Positions 42,026-54,291 are shown, counted from the first letter of the stretch. The stretch is 64,000 bases of DNA from Providencia hangzhouensis (GCF_029193595.2 NZ_CP135052.1:3534001-3598000), one strand, 5' to 3'. The notes: a model not told the origin generated them from the letters alone. Made by a program: numbers and translations.

Positions 42026-43453
42026 TTAACTGGTTTTCATGATATTTTTGATGATATTGGTTGTAGAAATACCATCTTCAAAGTTAAGTACTTTAACTTC
42101 GCCTCCCGCGGCCCATACCTCCGCACTGCCCGCGATCTCTTCAGGGCGGTAATCCCCCCCTTTAACTAAGATATCAGGCAAAACTTCTGCGATTAGACGC
42201 TGTGGAGTGTCCTCTTCAAAAGCCACGACCCAATCTACTGCCCCTAAAGCCCCTAGAACGGTCATACGCTGTTCTAATGGGTTAACTGGACGTGTTTCAC
42301 CTTTTAAGCGGCGTGTCGAAGCATCGCTATTTACAGCCACAATTAGGCGGTCACCCAATTTACGCGCGTTAGCTAAATAAGACACATGCCCAGCATGGAG
42401 AATATCAAAACAGCCATTAGTCATCACCACACGTTCACCGCGCAGTCTTGCATTCTCAACCGCTTGTTTTAATTCACTTTCAGTCATAACACCAAAACCA
42501 GTGTCAGCACGGCCACGAATAGCGTTTTCTAATTCAATAGGCGAAACTGTTGAAGTCCCTAATTTGCCCACCACCACACCTGCCGCGGCATTAGCTAGTG
42601 CGCAGGCTTCATGTAATGGGCGGCCAGATGCAATAGAGGCAGCGAGAACCCCAATAACCGTATCCCCTGCCCCCGTCACGTCAAACACTTCTTGTGCTTG
42701 AGTCGGTAAATGCAATGGGGCTTCATCACGGCGAATTAAGCTCATACCTTGTTCTGAGCGCGTAATTAGCAGCGCTTTAAGCTCCAATGACTGAAGCAGC
42801 TTCATGCCTTTTTCTTCAACGTCTTGGTTGTTTTTACATGGCCCAACAATCGCTTCAAACTCAGACATATTTGGCGTCAATAAAGTTGCCCCACGGTAAC
42901 GTTCGAAATTGTTTCCTTTCGGGTCAATCAAGACTGGAACATTGGCCTTGTTGGCGAGCGCTATCATCTTCTCAACATGAGTTAACGCCCCTTTTGCATA
43001 GTCAGACAGTACTAGTGCGCCAATGTGTGGCAGTGCTTGTTCTATGCGCTCCAGTACAGGGGCAACATCCACGTTTTCAAAACCTTCTTCAAAATCGAGG
43101 CGAATAAGTTGCTGATTACGTGAAAGTACGCGTAATTTAGTAATGGTTGGATGGGTGGGGATAGCCACAAAATCACAACGAACCTGTACGGCATTTAAAT
43201 TTTTAGTGAGTGCTTTTGCCGCGTCATCAATTCCAGTTAACCCCACAAGGCGTGAATTTGCACCCAATGACGCAATATTCATCGCGACGTTAGCCGCACC
43301 ACCGGGACGCTCTTCGACCATTGTGACTTTAACAACCGGGACAGGGGCTTCTGGCGAGATACGGTTTGCAGGACCATGCCAATAACGGTCTAACATAACA
43401 TCACCAACCACCAGCACACCGGCTTGTTTATAATCCGGAAGAGTTACTTTCAT
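42026..43453 (-). CDS. hldE: Bifunctional heptose kinase/adenylyltransferase HldE
   Basis: Carries out two steps toward ADP-heptose for the LPS inner core: phosphorylation of heptose 7-phosphate and adenylylation. 475 residues. The N-terminal PfkB-type kinase (1-315) has [14 protein letters not shown] and [14 protein letters not shown] with the catalytic Asp. The C-terminal nucleotidyltransferase (about 340-475) has [16 protein letters not shown] and [22 protein letters not shown] precedes the ATG. It is downstream of glnE on the same strand (92 bases), as in E. coli. Confidence 0.96.
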   Translation of the reverse strand: MKVTLPDYKQAGVLVVGDVMLDRYWHGPANRISPEAPVPVVKVTMVEERPGGAANVAMNIASLGANSRLVGLTGIDDAAKALTKNLNAVQVRCDFVAIPTHPTITKLRVLSRNQQLIRLDFEEGFENVDVAPVLERIEQALPHIGALVLSDYAKGALTHVEKMIALANKANVPVLIDPKGNNFERYRGATLLTPNMSEFEAIVGPCKNNQDVEEKGMKLLQSLELKALLITRSEQGMSLIRRDEAPLHLPTQAQEVFDVTGAGDTVIGVLAASIASGRPLHEACALANAAAGVVVGKLGTSTVSPIELENAIRGRADTGFGVMTESELKQAVENARLRGERVVMTNGCFDILHAGHVSYLANARKLGDRLIVAVNSDASTRRLKGETRPVNPLEQRMTVLGALGAVDWVVAFEEDTPQRLIAEVLPDILVKGGDYRPEEIAGSAEVWAAGGEVKVLNFEDGISTTNIIKNIMKTS

Positions 43454-43545
43454 CCTGCACTCCAGTCTTAAAAAGGAAATCTGATAATAATTAGCAACAA
43501 TACTAGCATATTGCGCTGTTTAGCTAAATAAAATGCGTTTGTTCT

Positions 43546-46392
43546 TTATTCTTCAAGCCATTTTTGCCAACTTGCTAAAACTTGTTCACGTTGCTGAGAA
43601 AATTGGCTTATCTCTACACGGCTTGGTAGTGATTGTAATGCTAAGTGATGGAGCTCATTACGCATTGTGACATACGCTAGAGTTAAAGCATTCGCTTCAT
43701 CTTCTGGCATAAAACCATACTGCGCCATCAACTCGAAAATACGCACATTATCAGACCAACGTGTTAGCGCATTATTTTCTGCGGCAAAACGCAAAACTAA
43801 GTATTGTGCGATAAATTCAATATCAGTAATCCCACCAGGATCCGCTTTTAAGTCGAATTCATTGACTTGATGACTTCCTAGGTGCTGATGCATTTTCAAC
43901 CGCATATCACGCACTTGCTGTTGCAAAGTTTTAGGGTCTCTTGGCATACACAGAGTTTCGTGGCGAGTCTGTATAAATTGCCGTTGTAAATCCTCATCAC
44001 CAAACACCATTCGAGCTCGAATTAACGCTTGATGTTCCCATGTCCAAGCATCATTTTTTTGGTAATCATCAAATGATTGTATGGTACTGACCAACATTCC
44101 TGATTCACCAGAAGGCCTGAGTCGCGCATCAACTTCATACAACACACCAGAAGGGGTTCGAGTACTAAACAAATGGATAATACGCTGAGCAACACGCAAG
44201 TAAAATTGGCGAGCGTCAATGGAACGTTCACCATTGGTGACCACATCTAAAGGGCAATCGAAGAGAAAAACAAGGTCTAAGTCAGAGCCATAGCCCAGTT
44301 CCCAGCCACCTAGCTTTCCATAACCTAATACCGCAAACCCATATTGTTTTTTGTCACTTTGCTCTAGATGCGCTGGCTCACCATAGCGTTTTACCATTTT
44401 TTGCCACGCTTGGTGTACCACCGCATCAATAATTGCTTCCGCAAGGTAAGTCAGATGATCACTGACTTTCATTACCGGCAAAACACCTGAAATATCTTCA
44501 GCAGCGATACGCAATAATTGAGCTTGTTTGAATTGACGTAATGCTTCAAGTTGTTGTTCTTCGTCATCTTCTGGAACGCGCATTAAATATTGGCGCAGCT
44601 CATCACGATATGCCGTTAGCGGTAAGGGTTGGTATAACGATTGAGGGTCGAGTAACTCATCAAGTAACAATGGGTGGCGAGCTAATTGTTCCGCTATCAT
44701 AGGTGAAGCCGCACATAAACGAATAACGTGCGTCAAAACCTCATCAAATTCAAGCATTAACTCTAGGTAAGTAGTGCGGCTAACAATGCTCAGTAACAGT
44801 GGTGTGATGCGCTCAATGACTTGCCCTGCATCATCACGCTCACCGACTTTAGCCAATAATTTAGGCATTAATTCATCAAGAACATCTCGCCCCCGAGGAC
44901 CAATGGTGCGTTTATTGAGATCATGACGGAACATCACTATACCGTGAATGATACGTTGTGCAATCTCTTCACTTTTAGACGGCAAATAGCTGGCTAATTC
45001 TTCTTTTGATAATTCACTTTGCCATAATGTGATATAAATTTCATCGAATACATCAATGTTCTCAGAGTCATCCTCCTGGCCTATTTGCTCGGTGAATATT
45101 TGATGCACAGCAGCCATTTTCTGACTCAAAACCTGATAAAATGCAGGCCAATCAGCAAAGCCCATCCCCCACGCTAAACGCGCCTGATTTAAAGCCTCTT
45201 CGGGGAGTGTTTGTGTCTGTTGGTCATCAATACATTGCAGTAAATTTTCGACTCTACGCAAGAAAAGGTAGCCATCTTGCAGAATATTAACCTGATCTTC
45301 GGTTAACAATGCGAGTTCACGGATCCCTTGTAACGTTGAAAATAAAGATTGCGACTGTAAAACAGGTTCTCGTCCCCCTCGAATGAGTTGGAAAACCTGT
45401 GAAACAAATTCAACTTCGCGGATCCCTCCAGCGCCTAATTTGATGTTATTGACCAAACCACGACGCCGAACCTCTCGCTCAATCATATTTTTCATATTGC
45501 GTAAGGATTGGATCACGCTAAAGTCGATATAGCGACGATAAACGAAAGGACGCAAAAGCTTTCGCAAACACTCCTCATAATGGAGGCTATCAGCGCCCAT
45601 AATACGGGCTTTAACCATCGCGTAGCGTTCCCAGTCTCGCCCTTGTTCTTGGTAATAATCCTCAAGCGCAGAAAAGCTAAAAACCAGCGGGCCGCTATCT
45701 CCAAATGGCCGTAAACGCATATCTACCCGATAGACAAAACCATACTCCGTCACTTGATCGAGTACGCGGATCAATTTTTGTCCTAAACGCGTAAAAAATT
45801 GTGCGTTATCTAACTCTTTTCGGCCACCTTGGGTCACCCCATTTTCTGGATAAGCAAAAATCAGGTCAATATCAGAAGAAAAATTGAGCTCTCGGCCCCC
45901 TAATTTTCCCATCCCTAAAACCAACAGCGGCTGCGGTTTTCCTTCTGCATTACAAGGTGTTCCCCATGACTGACGATATTCTTGATACAACCAGTCTCGC
46001 GCTGCAACAACCAAGGTTTCCGCCAATATACTGAGCTGATACATCGTTTCTTTTTGCGTGCTTATTTCTAGCACTTGCATCCATGCGCAGCGCACTAACA
46101 TATGATGACGAAATGAGCGCAACACTCGCATCAAGTGGTCTTCGTCGCTAACAGATGACAAATCTTGAGCTAACCATGATGCATAACTTTTCCATTCATC
46201 GGCTTGTGGTGGTCGAGAGCGAATTTCAAGTAAAAACCGCGGATGTGCTAATACTTGCTTTAACACAAAATCACTGAATGCAAGCACTTGAATTTCTTGT
46301 TCATTTAACGGTAATAATTCATTCGTTTGTTCCGCTAACTGGCTTAAAACGCGTTCACCTTGGCTTTGTAATAACTCAGGAAAAGCATGCAT
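43546..46392 (-). CDS. glnE: Glutamine synthetase adenylyltransferase/adenylyl-removing enzyme
   Basis: Switches glutamine synthetase off (adenylylation) and on (removal) in response to nitrogen signals through PII. 948 residues. Two nucleotidyltransferase domains are visible: the N-terminal adenylyl-removing one with [20 protein letters not shown] (about 155-174), and the C-terminal adenylylating one with [20 protein letters not shown] (about 687-706). ATG 46392 is 12 bases after the ygiF stop. It is the central gene of ygiF-glnE-hldE. Confidence 0.96.
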   Translation of the reverse strand: MHAFPELLQSQGERVLSQLAEQTNELLPLNEQEIQVLAFSDFVLKQVLAHPRFLLEIRSRPPQADEWKSYASWLAQDLSSVSDEDHLMRVLRSFRHHMLVRCAWMQVLEISTQKETMYQLSILAETLVVAARDWLYQEYRQSWGTPCNAEGKPQPLLVLGMGKLGGRELNFSSDIDLIFAYPENGVTQGGRKELDNAQFFTRLGQKLIRVLDQVTEYGFVYRVDMRLRPFGDSGPLVFSFSALEDYYQEQGRDWERYAMVKARIMGADSLHYEECLRKLLRPFVYRRYIDFSVIQSLRNMKNMIEREVRRRGLVNNIKLGAGGIREVEFVSQVFQLIRGGREPVLQSQSLFSTLQGIRELALLTEDQVNILQDGYLFLRRVENLLQCIDDQQTQTLPEEALNQARLAWGMGFADWPAFYQVLSQKMAAVHQIFTEQIGQEDDSENIDVFDEIYITLWQSELSKEELASYLPSKSEEIAQRIIHGIVMFRHDLNKRTIGPRGRDVLDELMPKLLAKVGERDDAGQVIERITPLLLSIVSRTTYLELMLEFDEVLTHVIRLCAASPMIAEQLARHPLLLDELLDPQSLYQPLPLTAYRDELRQYLMRVPEDDEEQQLEALRQFKQAQLLRIAAEDISGVLPVMKVSDHLTYLAEAIIDAVVHQAWQKMVKRYGEPAHLEQSDKKQYGFAVLGYGKLGGWELGYGSDLDLVFLFDCPLDVVTNGERSIDARQFYLRVAQRIIHLFSTRTPSGVLYEVDARLRPSGESGMLVSTIQSFDDYQKNDAWTWEHQALIRARMVFGDEDLQRQFIQTRHETLCMPRDPKTLQQQVRDMRLKMHQHLGSHQVNEFDLKADPGGITDIEFIAQYLVLRFAAENNALTRWSDNVRIFELMAQYGFMPEDEANALTLAYVTMRNELHHLALQSLPSRVEISQFSQQREQVLASWQKWLEE

Positions 46393-46404
46393 ATTATCAA
46401 TACC

Positions 46405-47367
46405 TTAATGGGCTTCTTGATAGGTTAAAGCACTTAACCACTGGATAAAGGCTAATTTACACTTTAACCACTGGCTGCTATAGCAAAAATCCTCAGCACT
46501 AATTGCTTCATCGGCAATATCTGAACGTAATTGTTCCAGTGGAGTGTCATGAATAAAGTGAGGTACAGAATTTTGGTAATGCACTAAAAATGCCTGAACA
46601 AAACGTAAAAACTCACTGAAGCCTTGGCGTGCATTGCTGCCATTTGCTAACCAGTAGTCTTCATGCTGCTGGCAAAGTAATTGCATATGCGTTAATGATT
46701 TTTCGAGGGGGTACTCTTCATAGTCAAACACCGAATTTGGAGGAGTTAATGGCGCTTTTGTCGGCGATAACAATGAATAACCACGTGCAGCTTTGCTAAG
46801 TGATGACAAATGTAAGCCGTCGATATCTGCAAATTTCTTCGCTAAATTGAGTACATCAGCAATAAAGCCTTTTTTTAGTTCTAGTTCAAACTCTTGAATA
46901 GGCAAATCCTTTGCGCCAGAGGAAATTTCACCTTGGTCAAAAACCACTTCTATTTCGCTATCTTCAAAAGTCACTAACCACTTTTCACGGGTAAAATTGG
47001 TGCTAAAGAGGATATTTAATTCAGACTGAAGCTGTGAAACATCAGTGCCTTCAGGCCAAATTTCAGCCGGTAATGCGGCTAAATCAAGCTCAGGTGAATC
47101 AATGTCAACATTATATTCAGGCCGTTGGTGTAAGCCGCCTATCGCCTGCCCAGCCGTTTTCATTGTCATTTCATAACGACCATCACAACCGCGGATACGT
47201 AAGCCCATATCCCACTGACGTAACTGCTTATTTGCCGTATCAAAGTAGATATTGGTTAACTTCGTCGGCTCACTGTATTGGTGAGACAATGTCGATAGAC
47301 ACTGTCGTACAGCCTCTATTGCGGAACTCTTAGCGGCAAGTTTGAGTTCAACCTCTACGTGGCTCAT
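46405..47367 (-). CDS. ygiF: Inorganic triphosphatase YgiF, shortened C-terminus
   Basis: CYTH-family enzyme that hydrolyses triphosphate. 320 residues against 433 in E. coli. The CYTH domain (1-200) is whole: VEVELKLA with the metal-binding EXEXK, RIRGCDGRYEMTMK and EFELELKKG. The C-terminal part, where E. coli has a helical CHAD domain, is about 110 residues shorter, ending ALTYQEAH. The stop is followed directly by glnE, with no leftover coding sequence, so this is a compact form rather than a recent break. Upstream is a 280-base gap shared with divergent ygiM. Confidence 0.88.
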   Translation of the reverse strand: MSHVEVELKLAAKSSAIEAVRQCLSTLSHQYSEPTKLTNIYFDTANKQLRQWDMGLRIRGCDGRYEMTMKTAGQAIGGLHQRPEYNVDIDSPELDLAALPAEIWPEGTDVSQLQSELNILFSTNFTREKWLVTFEDSEIEVVFDQGEISSGAKDLPIQEFELELKKGFIADVLNLAKKFADIDGLHLSSLSKAARGYSLLSPTKAPLTPPNSVFDYEEYPLEKSLTHMQLLCQQHEDYWLANGSNARQGFSEFLRFVQAFLVHYQNSVPHFIHDTPLEQLRSDIADEAISAEDFCYSSQWLKCKLAFIQWLSALTYQEAH

Positions 47368-47647
47368 ACATATCCTTATTTAATTATTTCACTTCACTCA
47401 TATTACCCCAATCAAGCTAAGCTGAGAAAAGAAACTGTATGATAAACAAAAATTCTACCTGTCATATTTCTTTCAGTGAGTTATATTGAAATTAAAGTAA
47501 AAATAAGGGTAATTTAGACAGTTAGGATAGTTCTCATTCTCCTTTAGACTGTAGAGACATCTGCGTTTAGGATTTGCACCCTCGCGTTTTACTCATTAGT
47601 ATTCAATTAATATAAAACTCATTCACCATCAAAAGACTGTAAATACC

Positions 47648-48262
47648 ATGCGAAAAATTCCATTATTATTAATTTCAATCATGGGGCTAGGCCTTTCCTT
47701 AAATTCACATGCAGCAGAAAAACGTTATGTGTCAGATGATTTATCCACATACGTTCATAGTGGACCTGGCACAAAATATCGTATTGTAGGTACGCTCAAT
47801 GCCGGGGAAGCGGTTGAACTGCTTTCCACAGATAACAAATTTGCACAAGTTCGCGATGAAAAAGGTAGAACGGTCTGGTTACCTGTTAACCAACTCAGCA
47901 ATACTCCAAGCATGAAAACGCGCATTCCAGAACTTGAAGCTGAGAATCAAAAGCTACGTCAACAACTCGACAATATCGACAGTACGTGGAATACACGAAC
48001 TGCAGATATGCAGCAAAAAGTGGCTGATAATGACAATATCGTCAGCCAGCTAAAAGCCGAAAATGAAAAATTAAAAAATGAGTTGATCAAATCCGGTAAA
48101 AAGCTAGAGATTGCAGAGGTCAACTTAGATGATCGCCGTCGCGAATTAATCTTACAATGGTTTATGTATGGCGGTGGTGTTGCCGGTGTTGGCTTAATTT
48201 TAGGTTTGATTTTACCGCACATTATTCCGCGTCGTAAAAAACGTAATGATGGTTGGATGTAA
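47648..48262 (+). CDS. ygiM: SH3-domain membrane protein YgiM
   Basis: Function unknown. 204 residues. Signal peptide (cut after HA near residue 22), then a bacterial SH3 domain (about 27-85: [37 protein letters not shown]). A coiled coil (about 95-160) and one C-terminal membrane helix (about 170-193, [20 protein letters not shown]) end in a basic cytoplasmic tail. It may sense or bind the cell wall. It lies 14 bases before cca, as in E. coli, and the pair looks like an operon. Confidence 0.9.
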   Translation: MRKIPLLLISIMGLGLSLNSHAAEKRYVSDDLSTYVHSGPGTKYRIVGTLNAGEAVELLSTDNKFAQVRDEKGRTVWLPVNQLSNTPSMKTRIPELEAENQKLRQQLDNIDSTWNTRTADMQQKVADNDNIVSQLKAENEKLKNELIKSGKKLEIAEVNLDDRRRELILQWFMYGGGVAGVGLILGLILPHIIPRRKKRNDGWM

Positions 48263-48276
48263 TTGAGGCCATTCAA

Positions 48277-49506
48277 ATGAAAGTCTATCTCGTGGGTGGC
48301 GCAGTGCGTGACCAACTTCTTGGACTACCTATTTCAGATAGAGACTACGTGGTGGTTGGTACAACCCCCGAGGCAATGCTATCTCAAGGTTTTCAACAAG
48401 TAGGAAAGGATTTTCCGGTTTTCTTGCACCCAAAGACCCATGAAGAATACGCTTTAGCCCGAACAGAGCGTAAAATTGGTGCGGGCTATACTGGTTTTAG
48501 CTGCTATAGCGCACCTGATGTGACCATTGAAGATGATTTGCTACGTCGCGATCTGACAATTAACGCGATAGCACAAAGTGAATCAGGTGAAATTGTTGAC
48601 CCATACCAAGGCGTGAAAGACCTCAAGAGCCGTGTTTTACGCCATGTTTCTGATGCATTTTCTGAAGACCCTTTACGGGTCTTGCGGGTTGCTCGTTTTG
48701 CTGCTCGCTACTTTGAGCATGGTTTTACTATCGCACCAGAAACATTAACCTTGATGCAAACAATGGCCGCTACAGGGGAATTATCTCACCTCACCGCTGA
48801 GCGCGTTTGGACGGAAACAGAAAAAGCGCTGAAATCAAATTCCCCACAGGTGTATTTTGATGTTTTACGCCAATGTGGTGCTTTAGCTGTACTTTTTCCT
48901 GAAGTTGATGCGTTATTTGGTGTTCCTGCCCCTGAAAAATGGCACCCTGAAATTGATACGGGTATCCACACTCTAATGGTAATGAAAGTGATTGCCGAGC
49001 TATCTAATAATGTGGATATTCGCTTTGCTGCCTTATGCCATGATTTAGGTAAAGCGCTGACACCGCCTGATATTTGGCCGAGTCATCCAAACCACGGTGA
49101 GGCAGGTATTCCATTAATAGAAACTCTCTGCGCAAGATTAAAAGTACCCACTACGGCTCGTGACTTAGCCCGTCTAGCGGCACGCTATCATGATAAAATT
49201 CATGTTATCAATAAATTACCTGCTAATGAGCTAATTGCGATTTTTGATGGGCTTGATAGCTGGCGTAAACCAGAACGTATTGAACAACTGAGTTTAATCA
49301 GTGAAGCGGATGCAAGAGGCCGGTTAGGGCTCGAACAGCAAACGTACCCACAAGGGATATATTTCAAGCAGGCTTTTACTATCGCACAAGCGGTTGATGT
49401 CAAACCTATCGTTGAACAGGGATTTAAAGGCCCTGAAATTCGCCAAGAACTTACAAAACAACGCATTGAAGCGGTAACAGATTGGCAGCAGCAACAAATC
49501 ATCTAA
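48277..49506 (+). CDS. cca: Multifunctional CCA tRNA nucleotidyltransferase
   Basis: Adds or repairs the CCA end of tRNA. 409 residues from ATG 48277 ([16 protein letters not shown]); the frame extends eight codons further into ygiM. The nucleotidyltransferase domain has GGAVRD and DRDYVVVG (Asp21 and Asp23), then [10 protein letters not shown] (about 91). An HD domain (about 225-330, [12 protein letters not shown]) carries the phosphatase/phosphodiesterase activities of the multifunctional form. In E. coli uppP (bacA) lies next; here folB is next. Confidence 0.95.
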   Translation: MKVYLVGGAVRDQLLGLPISDRDYVVVGTTPEAMLSQGFQQVGKDFPVFLHPKTHEEYALARTERKIGAGYTGFSCYSAPDVTIEDDLLRRDLTINAIAQSESGEIVDPYQGVKDLKSRVLRHVSDAFSEDPLRVLRVARFAARYFEHGFTIAPETLTLMQTMAATGELSHLTAERVWTETEKALKSNSPQVYFDVLRQCGALAVLFPEVDALFGVPAPEKWHPEIDTGIHTLMVMKVIAELSNNVDIRFAALCHDLGKALTPPDIWPSHPNHGEAGIPLIETLCARLKVPTTARDLARLAARYHDKIHVINKLPANELIAIFDGLDSWRKPERIEQLSLISEADARGRLGLEQQTYPQGIYFKQAFTIAQAVDVKPIVEQGFKGPEIRQELTKQRIEAVTDWQQQQII

Positions 49507-49516
49507 CGACCATAAA

Positions 49517-49539
49517 ACTGGCGGCTAAACACCGCCAGT
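49517..49539. terminator. Hairpin between convergent cca and folB
   Basis: Perfect 8-bp stem ACTGGCGG/CCGCCAGT around CTAAACA, 10 bases after the cca stop and 6 before the folB stop. T-runs on both sides are short, so it may work with other factors. Confidence 0.65.
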
Positions 49540-49545
49540 CATCAT

Positions 49546-49905
49546 TTAAGCGGTTTTCATGCCTCTTTCTATAATAACCCCAACCTGCTTGGCTCGCGCC
49601 ACGGCTCCCGGCTTAGCCACCTTAATACGAACCCATGGGCTAGCAAACTGTGTCATCAATAACTGTGCAACTTCTTCAGCAACACGTTCTACTAACCCAA
49701 ACTTGTTATTCCCTACATGAGCTAGGATAGCCTGACTAACTTTGGCATAATCTAGGCAATATTCTACATTATCGCTCATAGACGCGCGTTTGTTATCCCA
49801 TCCCATTTCGATATCGAGCACGAGTTTCTGTTCAATATCTTGTTCCCAGTCATATACACCAATCGTGGTGATGACTGATAATTGCTCAATAAATACGATA
49901 TCCAT
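49546..49905 (-). CDS. folB: Dihydroneopterin aldolase
   Basis: Cleaves 7,8-dihydroneopterin in folate synthesis, feeding FolK and FolP and finally FolA and ThyA in this window. 119 residues from ATG 49905 (MDIVFIEQLSVITTIGVYDWE), which matches E. coli; a GTG one codon upstream is possible. The catalytic region LVERVAEEVAQLLM and SPWVRIKVAKPGAVARA (the conserved lysine is in VAKPGA) is intact. It is divergent from plsY with 108 bases between the starts. Confidence 0.94.
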   Translation of the reverse strand: MDIVFIEQLSVITTIGVYDWEQDIEQKLVLDIEMGWDNKRASMSDNVEYCLDYAKVSQAILAHVGNNKFGLVERVAEEVAQLLMTQFASPWVRIKVAKPGAVARAKQVGVIIERGMKTA

Positions 49906-50013
49906 CACGTCATTTTCTCATTTATGTACTGAATTGATACCACTTCAGCAAAAATATGCGTATTATCCAAGACTGAAGTGAATTTATGGCCTTAACCGTT
50001 TTTGGAGTTAGCT

Positions 50014-50670
50014 ATGAGTGCAACCGCGCTTGGCATGATAATCTTCGCCTATCTTTGTGGCTCAGTTTCGAGTGCGATACTGATCTGCCGTTTGGCGAGA
50101 CTACCCGACCCCCGTCAACACGGCTCTGGTAACCCTGGTGCAACTAACGTATTACGTGTAGGCGGTAAAGCAGCCGCTGCCGGAGTACTCATTTGTGACG
50201 TATTAAAAGGGATGATACCAGTTTGGCTTGCTTATTATTTAAATGTGCAGCCATTCTATCTTGGCTTTGTTGCAATTGCAGCCTGTCTTGGGCATATATA
50301 TCCCATTTTCTTTCGTTTCAAAGGCGGAAAAGGGGTAGCAACCGCATTTGGTTCAATTGCTGCTATTGGTTGGGATCTTTCTGGTTTAGTCGCAGGGACA
50401 TGGTTACTTACGGTATTGCTTAGTGGTTACTCATCACTCGGCGCGATTGTCAGCGCCTTACTTGCCCCCTTCTATGTTTGGTGGTTTAAACCTGAATTTA
50501 CCTTCCCTGTCGCCATGCTGTCTTGTTTAGTGTTAGTTCGCCATCACGGTAATATACAACGCCTTTGGCGCGGTCAAGAAAGCCGTATTTGGCAAAAACT
50601 AAAAAACAAAAAGCAAAAAACCAATAAAGAAATAGCCCAAGAAACCAAAGAACAAGAACTAGATGACTAA
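50014..50670 (+). CDS. plsY: Acyl-phosphate glycerol-3-phosphate acyltransferase
   Basis: Membrane enzyme that adds the first fatty acid to glycerol 3-phosphate from acyl phosphate; works with PlsX and feeds PlsC. 218 residues from ATG 50014, with GGAG six bases upstream. Five hydrophobic segments and the motifs [16 protein letters not shown] (about 36-51) and [12 protein letters not shown] (about 105-116) are present. The C-terminal 25 residues are highly charged. It is followed by a strong terminator. Confidence 0.93.
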   Translation: MSATALGMIIFAYLCGSVSSAILICRLARLPDPRQHGSGNPGATNVLRVGGKAAAAGVLICDVLKGMIPVWLAYYLNVQPFYLGFVAIAACLGHIYPIFFRFKGGKGVATAFGSIAAIGWDLSGLVAGTWLLTVLLSGYSSLGAIVSALLAPFYVWWFKPEFTFPVAMLSCLVLVRHHGNIQRLWRGQESRIWQKLKNKKQKTNKEIAQETKEQELDD

Positions 50671-50703
50671 TCGTTAATATCGTTAATATGATTTTTCCTA
50701 AGA

Positions 50704-50727
50704 AGAGCTGATTTCAGCTCTTTTTTT
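50704..50727 (+). terminator. Intrinsic terminator of plsY
   Basis: Perfect 8-bp stem AGAGCTGA (50704-50711) with TCAGCTCT (50714-50721) and a 2-base loop, followed by a run of seven T's (50721-50727). It starts 33 bases after the plsY stop. Confidence 0.9.
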
Positions 50728-50952
50728 ATGCTATTTGCCTTGTTTAAAATTTCCAAAAACTCCCCCAATAACAACCGTTCGATATCTCTCCTTAAAACTG
50801 TACTGATAGCAATTTGTGCTACGTTACATTTTTGCCATAACCAGCGCACACTTTTAAAAAAAAGTTAAATAATTGCAAATTTATTACTAAGGAATATTTA
50901 AAAGCTGTCGACTATATAAAAGGAAAATTAAACAATAATAATGGTATTTATA

Positions 50953-52485
50953 ATGAGCAGAACCCCTTATATCACTCAAAACGAATATGTATTAGATGAA
51001 AATATCACCTTGATGACAACCAGCGATTTGCAAGGAAATATTGTCCACGCTAATGATTTCTTTGTACAGGTTAGTGGTTATGAATTAGATGAGTTATTAA
51101 CACGTCCACACAATATTATCCGCCATCCGGATATGCCCAAGGAAGCTTTTGCCGACATGTGGGCAACACTTAAAAAAGGAGAACCTTGGACTGGTATTGT
51201 GAAAAATCGTCGCAAAAATGGCGACCATTACTGGGTTCGAGCCAATATCATTCCAATGGAACGAAAAGGGGCTATTACAGGCTATATGTCTATTCGGACA
51301 CGCGCAACACGTGAAGAAATTGCTACGGTAGAACCCATCTATGACGCAATGAATGAAAATAAAAGCCAACGAAAAATTTTTAAGGGAATTGTGCTTTCTA
51401 AAAAAATGCCATTTCACTTTTCAACATATTCAACGCGTTCGCGTATCCGGCTAATCATGAGTTTGTTATTTATTCTTTGGCTCATCATGGCAAGCTTCAT
51501 TCCCCAGCCAATCGCACCTCTTATGATGATGAGTGCCTGTACATTTATCACGTTACTGATCGGTAATGTGGTATTTGAAAAAATGCTAGCAGCGCCATTG
51601 GAAGACATCACCAAACAAGCACTTGGTATTGCACGAGGAAATCGACATAGCGTTAACCATATGCAGCGCACAGATGAAATTGGCTTAGTATTACGTTCTA
51701 TTGGGCAACTGGGGTTAATCTGCCGCTGGTTAATCAAAGATGTCTCCGAACAAGTTGATAACGTTCGCAAAGGCAGTGAATCTTTGGTTTCTGACTGTCA
51801 TGAATTAGAAACACATACTCAGAGAACCGTCGGATACATGCAACAAACCGTTGCGACAATGAACCAAATGTCCGTTTCTGTAAAAATGAATGCCGATAAT
51901 ACTATTCAAGTTGATCAACTTTCCAATACCACCAGCGAAACCGCAGTCAGTGGGGGCGCAATGATGGAAGCTGTTGTTGATACCATGAATGAAATTGTCA
52001 GTAGTACCAGCAAAATCAATTCCATCACTGATGTGATTAAAGACATCGCATTTCAAACTAATATACTCGCGTTAAATGCGGCGGTAGAAGCCGCGCGTGC
52101 AGGTGAACAAGGGAAAGGCTTTGCTGTGGTTGCCAATGAGGTCCGTAGCCTTGCAAGCCGCAGTGCAAGCGCAGTGAATGATATTCGCGAATTAATTAAT
52201 GATTGTGAAAAGAAAGTCAATTCAGGAAAAAATCAAGTCCATACGGCAGGAGATACCATGAAGGAAATTGTTGACCAAATACAAAACGTCACTCAATTGA
52301 TCACCCATATTAGCCAAGCGACCTCTGAACAAGCGGCTGGTATCGCCGACATTACCCAAGCAGTCAGTGAGCTCGAAACCATCACACAACAAAGTACATT
52401 ACTGGTAGAGCAAAGCACAGAGACATCAACGATGGTAAAAGCACGCTCAAGCCGACTTGAAGATGCTGTTGTTGTTTTACATTAA
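50953..52485 (+). CDS. aer: Aer-type aerotaxis/energy taxis receptor
   Basis: Inner-membrane chemoreceptor that senses cell energy state through FAD in a PAS domain and signals through CheA/CheW. 510 residues from ATG 50953; ATG 50941 is possible and neither has a strong ribosome site. The PAS domain (about 1-120) contains [20 protein letters not shown] and [16 protein letters not shown] membrane hairpin (about 165-205) and HAMP-like region follow, then the MCP signalling domain with [21 protein letters not shown] (about 368-388). It ends [11 protein letters not shown], like E. coli Aer. It has no periplasmic sensor. No other chemotaxis genes are in the window. Confidence 0.92.
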   Translation: MSRTPYITQNEYVLDENITLMTTSDLQGNIVHANDFFVQVSGYELDELLTRPHNIIRHPDMPKEAFADMWATLKKGEPWTGIVKNRRKNGDHYWVRANIIPMERKGAITGYMSIRTRATREEIATVEPIYDAMNENKSQRKIFKGIVLSKKMPFHFSTYSTRSRIRLIMSLLFILWLIMASFIPQPIAPLMMMSACTFITLLIGNVVFEKMLAAPLEDITKQALGIARGNRHSVNHMQRTDEIGLVLRSIGQLGLICRWLIKDVSEQVDNVRKGSESLVSDCHELETHTQRTVGYMQQTVATMNQMSVSVKMNADNTIQVDQLSNTTSETAVSGGAMMEAVVDTMNEIVSSTSKINSITDVIKDIAFQTNILALNAAVEAARAGEQGKGFAVVANEVRSLASRSASAVNDIRELINDCEKKVNSGKNQVHTAGDTMKEIVDQIQNVTQLITHISQATSEQAAGIADITQAVSELETITQQSTLLVEQSTETSTMVKARSSRLEDAVVVLH

Positions 52486-52502
52486 TATCTAATTGAATAG
52501 CA

Positions 52503-52527
52503 AAAGGGCTGTCATCCAGCCCTTTTT
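52503..52527 (+). terminator. Intrinsic terminator of aer
   Basis: Perfect 9-bp stem AAAGGGCTG (52503-52511) with CAGCCCTTT (52517-52525), then T's. It starts 17 bases after the stop and 30 bases before the convergent tsaD stop. Confidence 0.85.
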
Positions 52528-52555
52528 ACAAAAAATATGAATTCATTAACAATGA

Positions 52556-53575
52556 TTATTTTTCTAAGGGTGGTAATTCAGCCAAAGGCCAGCGCGGGCG
52601 AACTGTTACACCAAGCCCTGCCGTTGTTCCACCTTTAAGACGAATAAGCCCCGCTAACGCAATCATCGCACCGTTATCTGTACAAAACTCAGGGCGCGCA
52701 TAAAAAACTTCACCACCGCGCTGTTTGAGAACGTCTTCCATTTTAGCTCTGAGAGCTCGATTAGCACTAACGCCGCCGGCCATCACCAAGCGTTTAAAAC
52801 CAGTTTGCTCCAATGCACGTTTGCATTTAATCGCAAGCGTATCTACCACCGCATCTTCAAAGGCTCTCGCAATATCTGCACGGGTTTGGTCGTCATCCGC
52901 ATTTTCACGAATAGTATTGGCTGCAAAGGTTTTTAACCCTGAGAAGCTGAAATCCAGCCCTGGTCTGTCGGTCATTGGACGAGGAAAAACAAAACGACCT
53001 GCTGTGCCTTGCTCTGCCATTCGAGATAACACAGGGCCTCCAGGGTAGTCTAAGCCTAATAATTTAGCTGTCTTATCAAACGCTTCACCTGCCGCGTCAT
53101 CGATGGACTCGCCAAGTAGCTCATACTCACCAATTCCCGTCACACTGATAAGCTGGGTATGCCCACCTGAAACCAGTAACGCAACAAAAGGGAATTCAGG
53201 GCTTTTCTCTTCTAACATCGGTGCCAATAAATGGCCTTCCATATGGTGAACGGCCACGGCAGGAACATTCCATGCAAAAGCTAATGAACGCCCAACAGTT
53301 GCACCAACCATTAAAGCCCCCACCAAACCAGGGCCCGCAGTGTAAGCTACAGCGTCGATGTCTTCACTGGTTAAATTGGCTTCTTTCAACGCCGCTTGAA
53401 TTAACGGCACTGTTTTACGAATATGATCACGTGAAGCCAATTCAGGCACGACACCACCATAGTCTGCATGAACTTTAATTTGGCTGTATAATTGATTGGC
53501 TAATAAGCCACGCTCATCATCATAGATTGCGATACCAGTTTCATCGCAAGAGGTTTCGATACCTAAAACACGCAT
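52556..53575 (-). CDS. tsaD: tRNA N6-adenosine threonylcarbamoyltransferase
   Basis: Catalytic subunit for the universal t6A modification at position 37 of ANN-decoding tRNAs, acting with TsaB and TsaE on the TsaC product. 339 residues. The actin-like ATPase domain has [13 protein letters not shown] (about 5-17). The metal-binding histidines are in [11 protein letters not shown] (about 110-120), and GGHTQLI and [12 protein letters not shown] complete the fold. It is divergent from rpsU, as in E. coli, with 330 bases between them. Essential in most bacteria. Confidence 0.96.
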   Translation of the reverse strand: MRVLGIETSCDETGIAIYDDERGLLANQLYSQIKVHADYGGVVPELASRDHIRKTVPLIQAALKEANLTSEDIDAVAYTAGPGLVGALMVGATVGRSLAFAWNVPAVAVHHMEGHLLAPMLEEKSPEFPFVALLVSGGHTQLISVTGIGEYELLGESIDDAAGEAFDKTAKLLGLDYPGGPVLSRMAEQGTAGRFVFPRPMTDRPGLDFSFSGLKTFAANTIRENADDDQTRADIARAFEDAVVDTLAIKCKRALEQTGFKRLVMAGGVSANRALRAKMEDVLKQRGGEVFYARPEFCTDNGAMIALAGLIRLKGGTTAGLGVTVRPRWPLAELPPLEK

Positions 53576-54121
<546 letters not shown>

Positions 54122-54228
54122 TTGTTTGCGGTGAAAGCCGCATTCATTGCAGACGATAGCTAATACAAAACTTTAGTTTCTCTCGTAGTCACTCAGTTTT
54201 TGTAGTAGTAAATAGCTAAGCAGTTAAA

Positions 54229-54260
54229 GGCCGTGCTTTCCACAAGGAAGCGCGGCTTAT
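54229..54260 (+). terminator. Attenuator-like hairpin between rpsU and dnaG
   Basis: Imperfect stem GCCGTGCTTTCC with GGAAGCGCGGC around ACAA (about 54230-54256), followed by TTATTAT. It corresponds to the T1 internal terminator known at this place in E. coli, which lowers dnaG and rpoD relative to rpsU. Confidence 0.65.
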
Positions 54261-54291
54261 TATCGTTCATCAACAGGCGAAAAAGAGGCTT

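Noticed and set aside
50830..50952. Sigma-28 (flagellar) promoter before aer.
   Set aside because: No match to TAAAGTTT-N11-GCCGATAA could be placed with confidence in the AT-rich leader.
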